In this document: one piece after another, positions 55,670 through 63,258 of the stretch
Position numbering within the stretch: position 1 is the stretch's first letter
Layout of the letters: each line of letters begins with the position of its first letter
Assembly (NCBI GenBank): GCA_036924835.1
Contig: JBAGRR010000001.1
Location: forward strand, 2,805,001-2,869,000
DNA from: Nitrobacteraceae bacterium AZCC 1564
Lineage (GTDB): Bacteria; Pseudomonadota; Alphaproteobacteria; Rhizobiales; Xanthobacteraceae
Reading direction: 5' to 3'
DNA: 64,000 nucleotides
Notes under the pieces: generated by a model
Database searches by the model: none
Told to the model about the DNA's origin: nothing
What the model saw: the letters and a program-made list of their open reading frames with translations, nothing else
Translations under genes and position numbers: made by a program

Positions 55670-56509
55670 TCAGAGAGCCGCGCGCGTGCTATCCGATGGG
55701 ACCTGCCCATTGTTCGGTACGTCTGTTCCGGGGCGGATGCGGGGGGCGTCGCCTATGTCCCGTCCCAACAGCTTCTGCCGCCAGCGGTAGCCGGGCCATG
55801 CCAAGCGCGTCAGCCAGACGTCGACGCCGTGATCGGTCAACCGCGTCGACCGCCAACGATAGATCAAAGCATAAGCGAGCCAGACCACGAGAAACGAGAC
55901 AATGCCAGAGAACAGCACATCCGTGGCGAAATGACCGCCGAATGCCATCCGCAGACCTCCAGTAGCGAGGCCGAATGCTGTTGCGGCCACATAGGCCAAC
56001 GGGCGCCACGCCGGCGGGGTCAGCGCAGCGGGTGCGTAAGTCCAGAAGGCGGTGGCGCCTTCACCGGAGAAGAAGGAGCAGTTCTTTGGGCATTTGCCGC
56101 GCGGATCCCACCACGGCACAAAATCCAGTTTGCCGTCGAACTGCGTGACGACGACAGGCCGCGGGCGGCCCCAATAGCCTTTGAACACGATATTCGACAG
56201 CACGATCGCCGAAAGCAGCATTGTCACGAGCAGAAACACCATCGCACGGCCGGACATCATCAGTGGCTTGACGGGCCGCAACAGCTTCACGACGAAAGTA
56301 ATCAGAGCGGGCATCACCAAGGCCCACGCCACCCACATCGCGCCATCACGCGCAATGGATGCCCATGTGCTTGCCTTTAACGGGAATGTTTTCGTCGCCG
56401 CGTCAAAGAACAGCGCGGCAATCTTCAGGTCGAGTTCGGAATAGAGTCCGAACAGCAATCCAACGACAAGCGCCAACCCCAGCGCGATGAAAAGTCCAGT
56501 CCGGTTCAT
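55670..56509 (-). CDS. PAP2 superfamily membrane phosphatase
   Basis: A 279-residue, six-helix integral membrane phosphatase. The acid-phosphatase motifs are KGYWGRPRP, FFSGEGA (the PSGH position) and RMAFGGHFATD. Such enzymes dephosphorylate lipids (undecaprenyl pyrophosphate, lipid A or phosphatidylglycerophosphate). The long cytoplasmic tail is poorly conserved. Substrate is not predictable. Confidence 0.88.
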   Translation of the reverse strand: MNRTGLFIALGLALVVGLLFGLYSELDLKIAALFFDAATKTFPLKASTWASIARDGAMWVAWALVMPALITFVVKLLRPVKPLMMSGRAMVFLLVTMLLSAIVLSNIVFKGYWGRPRPVVVTQFDGKLDFVPWWDPRGKCPKNCSFFSGEGATAFWTYAPAALTPPAWRPLAYVAATAFGLATGGLRMAFGGHFATDVLFSGIVSFLVVWLAYALIYRWRSTRLTDHGVDVWLTRLAWPGYRWRQKLLGRDIGDAPRIRPGTDVPNNGQVPSDSTRAAL

Positions 56510-56575
56510 GGATGCTGTCTAGCCGAGCCGGCACATGATGGAAAGCTGCATAAAATCGCGGAATTTTGTGAAAGG

Positions 56576-57034
56576 TTAAGATTGCCGCTGCGCGGGAACC
56601 GATGCCGCGCGCCACGCACCTGCGTTGCGTCCCGCGATCATCCAGTAGACCACGCCGCCGAGAATGCCGGAGCCCACCATCACTTCGAGATGGCGGCGGA
56701 TGATGCCCTCGAAAGTCATGGTGACGGTATCGAACGGAATGAACGCGAGATAACAACACAGGCCTGCGACACCGCCCGCAACCGCGTAAGCGAGGATATG
56801 CCGGATCGAGAATGCTTCTGTGATCAGCACTGCAATCAGCGCCGGCAGCAAGGCGAAACCACTCAACAGAATAAAGCCGAAGCCGAGGACGAGATTCACG
56901 ACGCCGCTGTCGACTTCGAGTGTCTGCATATCCATTTCTGGAAACAGCAACGCGTACACGATGACGGCACCCGCAACGAAACATGCTGCTAGAAAGCCGA
57001 AGAAAATCGCGAACAATCGGCCGATCAACGCCAT
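56576..57034 (-). CDS. Four-helix membrane protein, unknown function
   Basis: A 152-residue protein with four strongly hydrophobic segments and a conserved-looking mid-loop (AFSIRHILAYAVAGGVAGL). I recognise no domain. It lies seven bases after rlmN, so it is probably co-transcribed with it. Confidence 0.75.
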   Translation of the reverse strand: MALIGRLFAIFFGFLAACFVAGAVIVYALLFPEMDMQTLEVDSGVVNLVLGFGFILLSGFALLPALIAVLITEAFSIRHILAYAVAGGVAGLCCYLAFIPFDTVTMTFEGIIRRHLEVMVGSGILGGVVYWMIAGRNAGAWRAASVPAQRQS

Positions 57035-57040
57035 GGAGGA

Positions 57041-58270
57041 TCAATCCGTCATCGCCATGGCGCGCAGCGCCTGACGTTCGCGCGCAGAGAGCTTTTCCGT
57101 TTCCGACTTTAGCTGCCCGCATGCTGCAAGAATGTCGCGGCCACGTGGCGTGCGCACCGGCGACGAATACCCTGCGTTGAAGACATACTCCGAGAATTTC
57201 TCGATCTGCTCCCAGTCCGAACATTCGTACTTGCTGCCCGGCCACGGATTGAATGGAATGAGATTGATCTTGGCGGGAATGCCCTTGAGCAATTTCACCA
57301 GCAGCTTGGCATCATCGAGCGAATCGTTGACCCCCTTCAGCATCACATACTCAAACGTGATGCGGCGTGCGTTCGACGAGCCGGGGTAAGCCCGACAGGC
57401 ATCGAGCAACTCGGCGATCGGATACTTGCGATTGAGCGGCACCAGTTCGTTGCGCAGATCATCGCGGACGGCGTGCAGCGAGATCGCCAGCATGACGCCG
57501 GTTTCCTCGCCCATGCGCGCAATGTTCGGCACCACACCGGATGTCGACAGCGTAATCCGGCGCCGCGAAATGCCAATACCCTCATTGTCCGACATCATCA
57601 GCAGCGCATCGCGTACCGCATCGAAATTGTAGAGCGGCTCGCCCATGCCCATCATCACCACATTGGTGACGAGGCGATTGCCGTTAGGTGTCTCGCGGTC
57701 GATCCAATCGTTGAGACGATCACGCGCGACCATGACCTGCCCGACAATCTCACCCGCAGTGAGGTTACGCACCAAGCGCTGGGTGCCGGTATGGCAAAAC
57801 GAGCAATTCAGCGTGCAGCCGACCTGCGACGACACACACAGCGTGCCGCGATCGGTCTCGGGAATGTAGACGCATTCAACTTCATGCGGCCGCTCGGAGG
57901 CATGGCCGCTCGGCAGTCGCAGCAACCACTTGCGTGTACCATCATTTGAGATTTGCTCAGCAACCACCTCGGGCCGCGCCACCGTAAAATGCTTTTCAAG
58001 CTCCGCGCGCATGTCCTTCGAGACGTTCGTCATCTCGTCGAACGTCTCTGCACCGCGCACGTACATCCAGTGCCAGAGCTGCTGTGCCCGCATCTTGCGC
58101 TGCTTTTCGGGAACGCCAACGCTCGCAAGCTTTTCGGCTAGCTCGGCACGCGACAAGCCGATCAGCGACGGCCGCTCTGGCGGCACGTAGGTTTCAAGCG
58201 CTGTCTTTTCCAAGGGAGCGCGATGCGCCAATACAGGCGCGCGCGCAGCCTCGGTTGAAGGAATGGTCAT
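57041..58270 (-). CDS. rlmN: 23S rRNA (adenine-2503-C2)/tRNA methyltransferase RlmN
   Basis: This radical-SAM enzyme methylates A2503 of 23S rRNA and A37 of some tRNAs. The 409-residue protein shows [19 protein letters not shown] (the CxxxCxxC cluster), [11 protein letters not shown] and the C-terminal catalytic Cys in ILAACGQL. The family start is preceded by a typical N-terminal extension. Confidence 0.96.
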   Translation of the reverse strand: MTIPSTEAARAPVLAHRAPLEKTALETYVPPERPSLIGLSRAELAEKLASVGVPEKQRKMRAQQLWHWMYVRGAETFDEMTNVSKDMRAELEKHFTVARPEVVAEQISNDGTRKWLLRLPSGHASERPHEVECVYIPETDRGTLCVSSQVGCTLNCSFCHTGTQRLVRNLTAGEIVGQVMVARDRLNDWIDRETPNGNRLVTNVVMMGMGEPLYNFDAVRDALLMMSDNEGIGISRRRITLSTSGVVPNIARMGEETGVMLAISLHAVRDDLRNELVPLNRKYPIAELLDACRAYPGSSNARRITFEYVMLKGVNDSLDDAKLLVKLLKGIPAKINLIPFNPWPGSKYECSDWEQIEKFSEYVFNAGYSSPVRTPRGRDILAACGQLKSETEKLSARERQALRAMAMTD

Positions 58271-58378
58271 GGCGTTAATCCGGTGAGCGCTTTAAATACT
58301 GATGCCGGTCTATAACATCAACCACCGCTCTAAGGCTTTAATTCTTCGGCGCTTTTGTGCTCCAGGTTGGAAACGCCT

Positions 58379-59017
58379 CTATCGCCGACACTCCTGCGCC
58401 AGCTTGTCGAGCGCCTGGGAGAGCCCCTTCAGAGGAAAGACGTCCGTGGTCTCAGTGCCCTTGGCCGAGACGCCCTTAACGGTCGCATCCGCGCCCTTGC
58501 GCAACGCCTCTACCATGCGGTCTTCCTCGGCGGCATTCTTGATCCAGAGGCCATCGCCCTGGCTATACATGGCATAGCGTGCGCTGCCGATCTCAAGCGT
58601 TCCTTCCGACCCCGGCTTCAATTGATAACCGATCATAATCGAGACTTCGTTCGTGACCTTTTCGGCGGGACGCGTCGATATGAATGCGTACGCGGCATCG
58701 CGCGGCCGGTTCGGCGGATTGGTTTTCGAGGATGACGGTTTCGCCAGCGCGAAACAAACCTTCTTACCATTTGGCGTTGCAGTGTAGGCGCCCCACGTGC
58801 CGAACTGTCCGACCAAGGACGGCTCGGCACTGCCTGTGGCTGGCGCCGCCGCGGGCTTCGCGGGCGCAGCACTTGGCTTTGCCGCCGGTGCTTTCGACTT
58901 TGCGTGTTCCGCCTTCGACTTCGTCTGCGATTGCGCAAGACCGGAGAAGCCGCACACGAACGCGCCTGTCATCAGCACAGCCAGTACTTGCCGCATCGGT
59001 ATTCGCAGACCTCGCAT
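58379..59017 (-). CDS. Invasion-associated locus B (IalB) family protein
   Basis: A 212-residue secreted protein: signal sequence (residues 1-30), a Lys/Ala/Pro-rich linker (KAEHAKSKAPAAKPSAAPAK) and an IalB domain (FGTWGAYTATPNGKKVCFALAKP; SGSEGTLEI-like segments) with paired cysteines. In Bartonella IalB affects entry into host cells, but relatives in free-living bacteria have no shown role in virulence. The ATG at 59017 follows a GGGGA box; ATGs at 59035 and 58996 are alternatives. Confidence 0.82.
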   Translation of the reverse strand: MRGLRIPMRQVLAVLMTGAFVCGFSGLAQSQTKSKAEHAKSKAPAAKPSAAPAKPAAAPATGSAEPSLVGQFGTWGAYTATPNGKKVCFALAKPSSSKTNPPNRPRDAAYAFISTRPAEKVTNEVSIMIGYQLKPGSEGTLEIGSARYAMYSQGDGLWIKNAAEEDRMVEALRKGADATVKGVSAKGTETTDVFPLKGLSQALDKLAQECRR

Positions 59018-59246
59018 TGCCAGTCCCCGCTCCATGATCGGTATCGAACGTGCCCTTTGTGAGTGAAGATTCCATTTATGCATTAAATGGAAAAGCCCTT
59101 TTTGGAAAGGCGGTTGCGAGGCGACGAGGTTACGCGCAATGTGTGGGACAAGCGAATTGAATTGTGGACTGGCCTCAAATCCGCCATGAACAATTCGTCG
59201 CGCGTCTCCTTATCGACTCCGTTTGGCCTCCATTTCAGGTGTGTTC

Positions 59247-60221
59247 ATGAAAGCCATTCTCTGCTCGCAATTCTGCGGTCCCGACGATCTCGTGTTGAGC
59301 GACATTCCCGAACCGGTTGCAGGTCCCGGTGAAGTGGTCATCGCCATCAAATCGGCGGCGCTAAATTTCTTCGACCTGCTGATGATCCAGGGCAAGTATC
59401 AGGTGAAACCGCCGTTTCCGTTTTCACCGGCTGCAGAAATCGCTGGTGTTGTGGAGAGCGTCGGCCCTGGCGTCACCGATGTGAAGCCGGGCGATCGCGT
59501 CGCAGCCTCATGCGGACACAACGGAGCGCGTCAGAAGATCGCGCTGCCAGCATCTTCGGTCGTGAAGATTCCTGACAATCTCGATTTCGACCGCGCCGCG
59601 GGCATCATCGTGATTTACGGAACGGCGCTGCACGCGCTGCAGGATCGCGCTGATCCGAAGCCAGGCGAAACGCTCGCGGTATTCGGTGCCGCCGGCGGCA
59701 CTGGCCTTGCCGCCTGCGAACTCGGCAAGTTGCTCGGCCTCAAGGTGATCGCGTGCGCGTCTTCCGACGCGAAGCTCGAATTCGCCAAGCAGCACGGCGC
59801 CGAGCTGACCATCAACTACGCCAAGGAGGACCTGAAGGACGCGCTCAAGCGCATCGGCGGCGACAAGGGCATCGACATCGTGTTCGATCCGGTCGGCGGC
59901 GCCTATGCCGAAGCCGGTGTCCGGTCGTTGGCTTGGAAGGGACGCTTCCTGGTGATCGGTTTCGCAGCCGGCGAGATTCCGAAGATCCCGCTCAATCTGG
60001 CCTTGCTCAAGGGCTGCGATATCCGCGGCGTATTCTGGGGCGCTTACATGCGACGCGATCCCAAGGATGGCCGCGCCAATCTCGAGAAGCTGATGCAATG
60101 GGCGGCCGATGGAAAGATTTCATCGCACGTCGATCGCACATTCCCGCTGGCGCAAGCCGCCGACGCCCTTAAGGTCCTTGCTGGACGTCAGGCCATGGGC
60201 AAGGTGATCCTGCATCCCTGA
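59247..60221 (+). CDS. NADPH:quinone oxidoreductase family protein (zeta-crystallin type)
   Basis: A 324-residue MDR-family reductase without structural zinc: FSPAAEIAGVVESVG, the nucleotide loop VFGAAGGTGLAA, and DPVGGAYAEAGVRSLAWKGRFLVIGFA. Probable cytoplasmic NADPH-dependent quinone or enone reductase. The ATG at 59247 is the family start and follows AGGTG. A strong terminator follows. Confidence 0.9.
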   Translation: MKAILCSQFCGPDDLVLSDIPEPVAGPGEVVIAIKSAALNFFDLLMIQGKYQVKPPFPFSPAAEIAGVVESVGPGVTDVKPGDRVAASCGHNGARQKIALPASSVVKIPDNLDFDRAAGIIVIYGTALHALQDRADPKPGETLAVFGAAGGTGLAACELGKLLGLKVIACASSDAKLEFAKQHGAELTINYAKEDLKDALKRIGGDKGIDIVFDPVGGAYAEAGVRSLAWKGRFLVIGFAAGEIPKIPLNLALLKGCDIRGVFWGAYMRRDPKDGRANLEKLMQWAADGKISSHVDRTFPLAQAADALKVLAGRQAMGKVILHP

Positions 60222-60231
60222 TCCTCGACGC

Positions 60232-60265
60232 AAAAAGACGCGCGGGTCGCTCCGCGCGTCTTTTT
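60232..60265 (+). terminator. Rho-independent terminator of the quinone oxidoreductase gene
   Basis: AAAAAGACGCGCGG pairs with CCGCGCGTCTTTTT across a 6-base loop. Confidence 0.95.
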
Positions 60266-60322
60266 GCCTGCGTCGTTTTGAATAACGATACGCGCCGCTA
60301 ACAACGCGGCGCCTGATTGTCT

Positions 60323-60697
60323 TTAATCTTTCTTGTCCAGCACACGTTTCAACGTCGCGCGAGCGGCTTCCCGGTGATCGGGCCGTATGTGGCTCGCCAC
60401 AATCCGGATGGCTGTCGCAAGCACGGCCGCATCATCTGTGAAGCCAAGCACTGGCAGGACGTCAGGAACGAAATCGAACGGCAGCACGAAATAGGCAATC
60501 GCGCCAAGCAGCGACACCTGAACGTGTCGCGGCGTCTCACGGTCGAACGCACAATAATAAGCCGCGAGCAGATCCTCGGCGAACGGCAGGCTGGCGACCA
60601 CACGCTTGAACTTGATCCAGAACCTCTTGCGCAAACGCTCGGGATCCTTTGCCAGCTCGTCCGCTGATCCAAAGTGCATGGTGTTGTCGGATGCCAT
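60323..60697 (-). CDS. YkvA family protein (DUF1232)
   Basis: A 124-residue protein with one hydrophobic segment and the DUF1232 landmark LGAIAYFVLPFDFVPDVLPVLGFTDDAAVL. Function is unknown. The ATG at 60697 is the family start; the frame runs upstream through repeat units only by chance. Confidence 0.88.
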   Translation of the reverse strand: MASDNTMHFGSADELAKDPERLRKRFWIKFKRVVASLPFAEDLLAAYYCAFDRETPRHVQVSLLGAIAYFVLPFDFVPDVLPVLGFTDDAAVLATAIRIVASHIRPDHREAARATLKRVLDKKD

Positions 60698-60789
60698 GAT
60701 GAAGTTCCCAGGTTCCCGGTCGGCAGAGCGCCAACATGCTCTGTTATGTGGAAATCCCTGCCGAGTGCCACAAGATGAGGGGCCGGCAG

Positions 60790-61032
60790 CTAGTGTCCTC
60801 TCGAATCCAAAGTTCGCCTGATCGTGCAGCGCCCTCCGTAGCGGACTTTGGATTCGAGAGGACACTAGCAAATTTATGATTTGAGTGCCGCTTTTGGATT
60901 TGAAGTTCTTCATCGAGCTTGCGGCTTCACCCGGAAGAACTTCAAATCCACGGCACTTGTGTGGTTTAGGTTCAGAAGTTCGCTGGAAGGACTCGCGGGG
61001 AAATGGAGCGAGCTTCTGAACCACCACACTAA
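60790..61032. repeat. Cluster of three palindromic units, set A (A2-A3-A4, reverse orientation)
   Basis: A2 at 60790-60868 (arms AATCCAAAGTTCGCC), A3 at 60882-60959 and A4 at 60956-61032. The spacer after A2 is CAAATTTATGATT, the reverse complement of the A1-A2 spacer at 15490-15506. Relative to the complete locus this is the inverse with A1 missing. The last CACTAA supplies the stop codon of the phhB gene on the minus strand. Confidence 0.88.
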
Positions 61033-61319
61033 CCGGCGATTTTGTTCATCGCCTCGGCCAGCGCGACGTCCCGCTCAGTCACGCCCCCTGCATCATGGGT
61101 GCTCAGAACCACCTCGACGGTCTTGTAGACGTTGCGCCATTCCGGATGATGATCGTTCTTTTCGGCAACTAGCGCGACCCGGGTCATAAAGCCGAATGCC
61201 TCGTTAAAATTTTTGAAGGTGAAAGTGCGGGCGATAGCGTCGCGACCCGACACATCCGACCAACCGTTAAGACTTGCCAATGCCGCCTTACGAGCTTCAA
61301 GGGCCAGTTTTTCCGCCAT
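61029..61319 (-). CDS. phhB: 4a-hydroxytetrahydrobiopterin dehydratase (pterin-4a-carbinolamine dehydratase)
   Basis: A 96-residue enzyme that dehydrates the 4a-carbinolamine formed by aromatic amino acid hydroxylases. It shows [29 protein letters not shown], with the catalytic His pair, and [22 protein letters not shown] strong AAGGAGG box seven bases before 61319 fixes the start. The TAG stop is contributed by the terminal CTA of the adjacent repeat unit, which may have trimmed or replaced the original C-terminus. Confidence 0.92.
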   Translation of the reverse strand: MAEKLALEARKAALASLNGWSDVSGRDAIARTFTFKNFNEAFGFMTRVALVAEKNDHHPEWRNVYKTVEVVLSTHDAGGVTERDVALAEAMNKIAG

Positions 61320-61504
61320 GTTAACCTCCTTCACCTGAACTTTACCGCGCAGACCCGCGTTCCCGTCCTAGAACGTTGTGGGAGCCGAGATGTGCCGGTT
61401 GATAAAAAGCCCCTGAGCGCCGCTAACCATGAACACCATGGATTCGCCGGATATGCTATTCATTTGCTAGAGTTCCGACCGACCCGCCGAAGGCGCGACG
61501 AACA

Positions 61505-62911
61505 ATGGGCATCAGTGACATGTTTTCCAGACCTGCGCCGGACCCGGCCAAGGCGCCTGGCCCCCTGACGCCGCGATCGCGCAAATCGAAAGCCTTGCTG
61601 ATCGTCATTGCAGCGGTGCTCGCCACCGTAGCTGCTGTTGGCGGAACAACCTATTACATGACGCGAGCCGTCCATCTGCGCATCGCGGTCGGTCCGCCGA
61701 ACAGCGACGACGTGAAAGTCATTCAATCGATGGCGCAGATGTTCTCGCGTGATCGCAATTATGTCAGGCTGCGGCCGATCGTCACCGAAGGCGCCACCGC
61801 GAGTGCCGCGAGCTTGACCGCGGGCACCACGGACCTCGCGGTCGTACGTGGCGACCTCGACCTGCCGAAGAATGCGCAAGCCGTTGCCAGCATCCGTAAA
61901 AACTTCGCCGTGTTGTGGGTTCCCGGTGCTCACCGGAAGGGCGGCATTACCAAGATCCAACAGCTCGTGGGCAAACGCATTGGTGTCATCGGCCGAACGT
62001 CGGCCAACGTCAATCTACTGAAAGTGATCCTGACGCAGTCCGGCGTGAATCCCGACAGTGTGCAGACCGTTCAGTTCAGCACCACCGGCTTTGCTGAAGC
62101 TATCAAAACCGAAAAGATCGACGCATTTCTCGCCGTCGGGCCGCTCAACAGCAAAATCACTTCGGATGCCATTGCTGCCACGGCAAAGGACAAGAAGATC
62201 ACTTTCCTGTCGATCGACACGGCAGACGCGATCGCTCAGAAATATCCGGCCTATGATTCCGGCGAAATTCCTGCCGGAACGTTCGGTGCAAACCCAGCGC
62301 GCCCGGACGACAAGATCGATACCATCACGTTCGCACACCACATCGTCGCGCGCAGCTCGCTGTCAGAGGCAACAGTTGGCGCGCTCACGCGTCAATTGTT
62401 CGCGATCCGCCAAAGCATCCAGAACGAATTCCCGCTCTCTGCGAAACTTGAAACGCCCGACACAGACAAGGACGCGGCCATCCCCGCGCACCCCGGCGCA
62501 GCCGCCTATGTCGACGGTGACGAAAAAACCTTCCTCGACAAATACAGCGACTACATCTGGGGTAGCCTGATGGCGCTGTCGGCACTCGGCTCGGCGGGCG
62601 CCTGGTTCGCGAGCTATCTGCGCAAGGATGATCGCGTCACGAATTCCTCGCTGCGTGAGCGCTTGTTGGAAATGCTCACAGCCGCACGCAAGTCCACTTC
62701 GATGGAAGAATTGGACGCGATGCAGGCCGAAGCCGACGAGATCATGACCAATACCCTGCACTGCTTCGAGGATGGCGCGATTGAAGAGGGGTCGTTGACC
62801 GCATTCAGCATCGCGCTGGAGCAGTTCCACAACGCGGTGGCCGACCGGAAGGCATTCCTGCTGCAAATGCCAGAACCTCCGACCCGCGCGCCCCGGCCCC
62901 ACGTGGCCTAA
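61505..62911 (+). CDS. TAXI family TRAP-type solute-binding protein with two membrane segments
   Basis: A 468-residue protein: N-terminal membrane segment at about 29-53, a TAXI solute-binding domain at about 58-335 (LRIAVGPPNSDDVKVIQ...VTEGATASAASLTAGTTDLAVVRGD; GKRIGVIGRTSANVNLLKVIL), a second membrane segment near 350-370 and a cytoplasmic C-terminal helical tail. Normal TAXI proteins are freely secreted; this one is tethered and lacks any TRAP permease nearby, so it may be a sensor or partner of distant permeases. Confidence 0.85.
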   Translation: MGISDMFSRPAPDPAKAPGPLTPRSRKSKALLIVIAAVLATVAAVGGTTYYMTRAVHLRIAVGPPNSDDVKVIQSMAQMFSRDRNYVRLRPIVTEGATASAASLTAGTTDLAVVRGDLDLPKNAQAVASIRKNFAVLWVPGAHRKGGITKIQQLVGKRIGVIGRTSANVNLLKVILTQSGVNPDSVQTVQFSTTGFAEAIKTEKIDAFLAVGPLNSKITSDAIAATAKDKKITFLSIDTADAIAQKYPAYDSGEIPAGTFGANPARPDDKIDTITFAHHIVARSSLSEATVGALTRQLFAIRQSIQNEFPLSAKLETPDTDKDAAIPAHPGAAAYVDGDEKTFLDKYSDYIWGSLMALSALGSAGAWFASYLRKDDRVTNSSLRERLLEMLTAARKSTSMEELDAMQAEADEIMTNTLHCFEDGAIEEGSLTAFSIALEQFHNAVADRKAFLLQMPEPPTRAPRPHVA

Positions 62912-62994
62912 AGCTTTACAACGATCACACGGCGCCAGACGACCCATATCGCTTGCCGATATGTTTTATGCATTTTTCTCTGAGATCGTTTCGC

Positions 62995-63162
62995 CAAGTG
63001 TCCTGAATCCGAAGTTCGCCTCATAATGCAGCGCATCCCATAGCGAACTTCGGATTCAAAAGGACACTAGCAAACCTATGATTCTAGTGTGGTTTAGGGT
63101 TCAGAAGTTCGCTTGAAGGACGCGCGGAGAAAATGAGGCGAACTTCTGAACCACCACACTAG
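62995..63162. repeat. Pair of palindromic units, set A (A1-A4, reverse orientation)
   Basis: A1 at 62995-63070 (starts CAAGTG) and A4 at 63084-63162, spacer CAAACCTATGATT. The spacer is the reverse complement of the A3-A1 spacer (AATCATAGGCTTG) apart from one base, which suggests A3 was lost while its spacer stayed. It fills the region before the PhoD-type gene. Confidence 0.88.
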
Positions 63163-63190
63163 CTGTCACATAACCTTCCTTATTCTGTCA
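63163..63190 (+). promoter_or_regulatory. Possible Pho box upstream of the PhoD-type gene
   Basis: CTGTCA at 63163-63168 and again at 63185-63190, exactly 22 bases apart (two helical turns), as expected for the outer pair of three 11-base PhoB repeats; the middle repeat is poor. It lies about 70 bases before the start of a phosphatase gene. Confidence 0.35.
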
Positions 63191-63258
63191 GGCACGCGCT
63201 GCATGGTGCCGCCCTCTGAGCCATGGGCCGGGTTAGACATCTGCTTTTGGAGGCTTTC

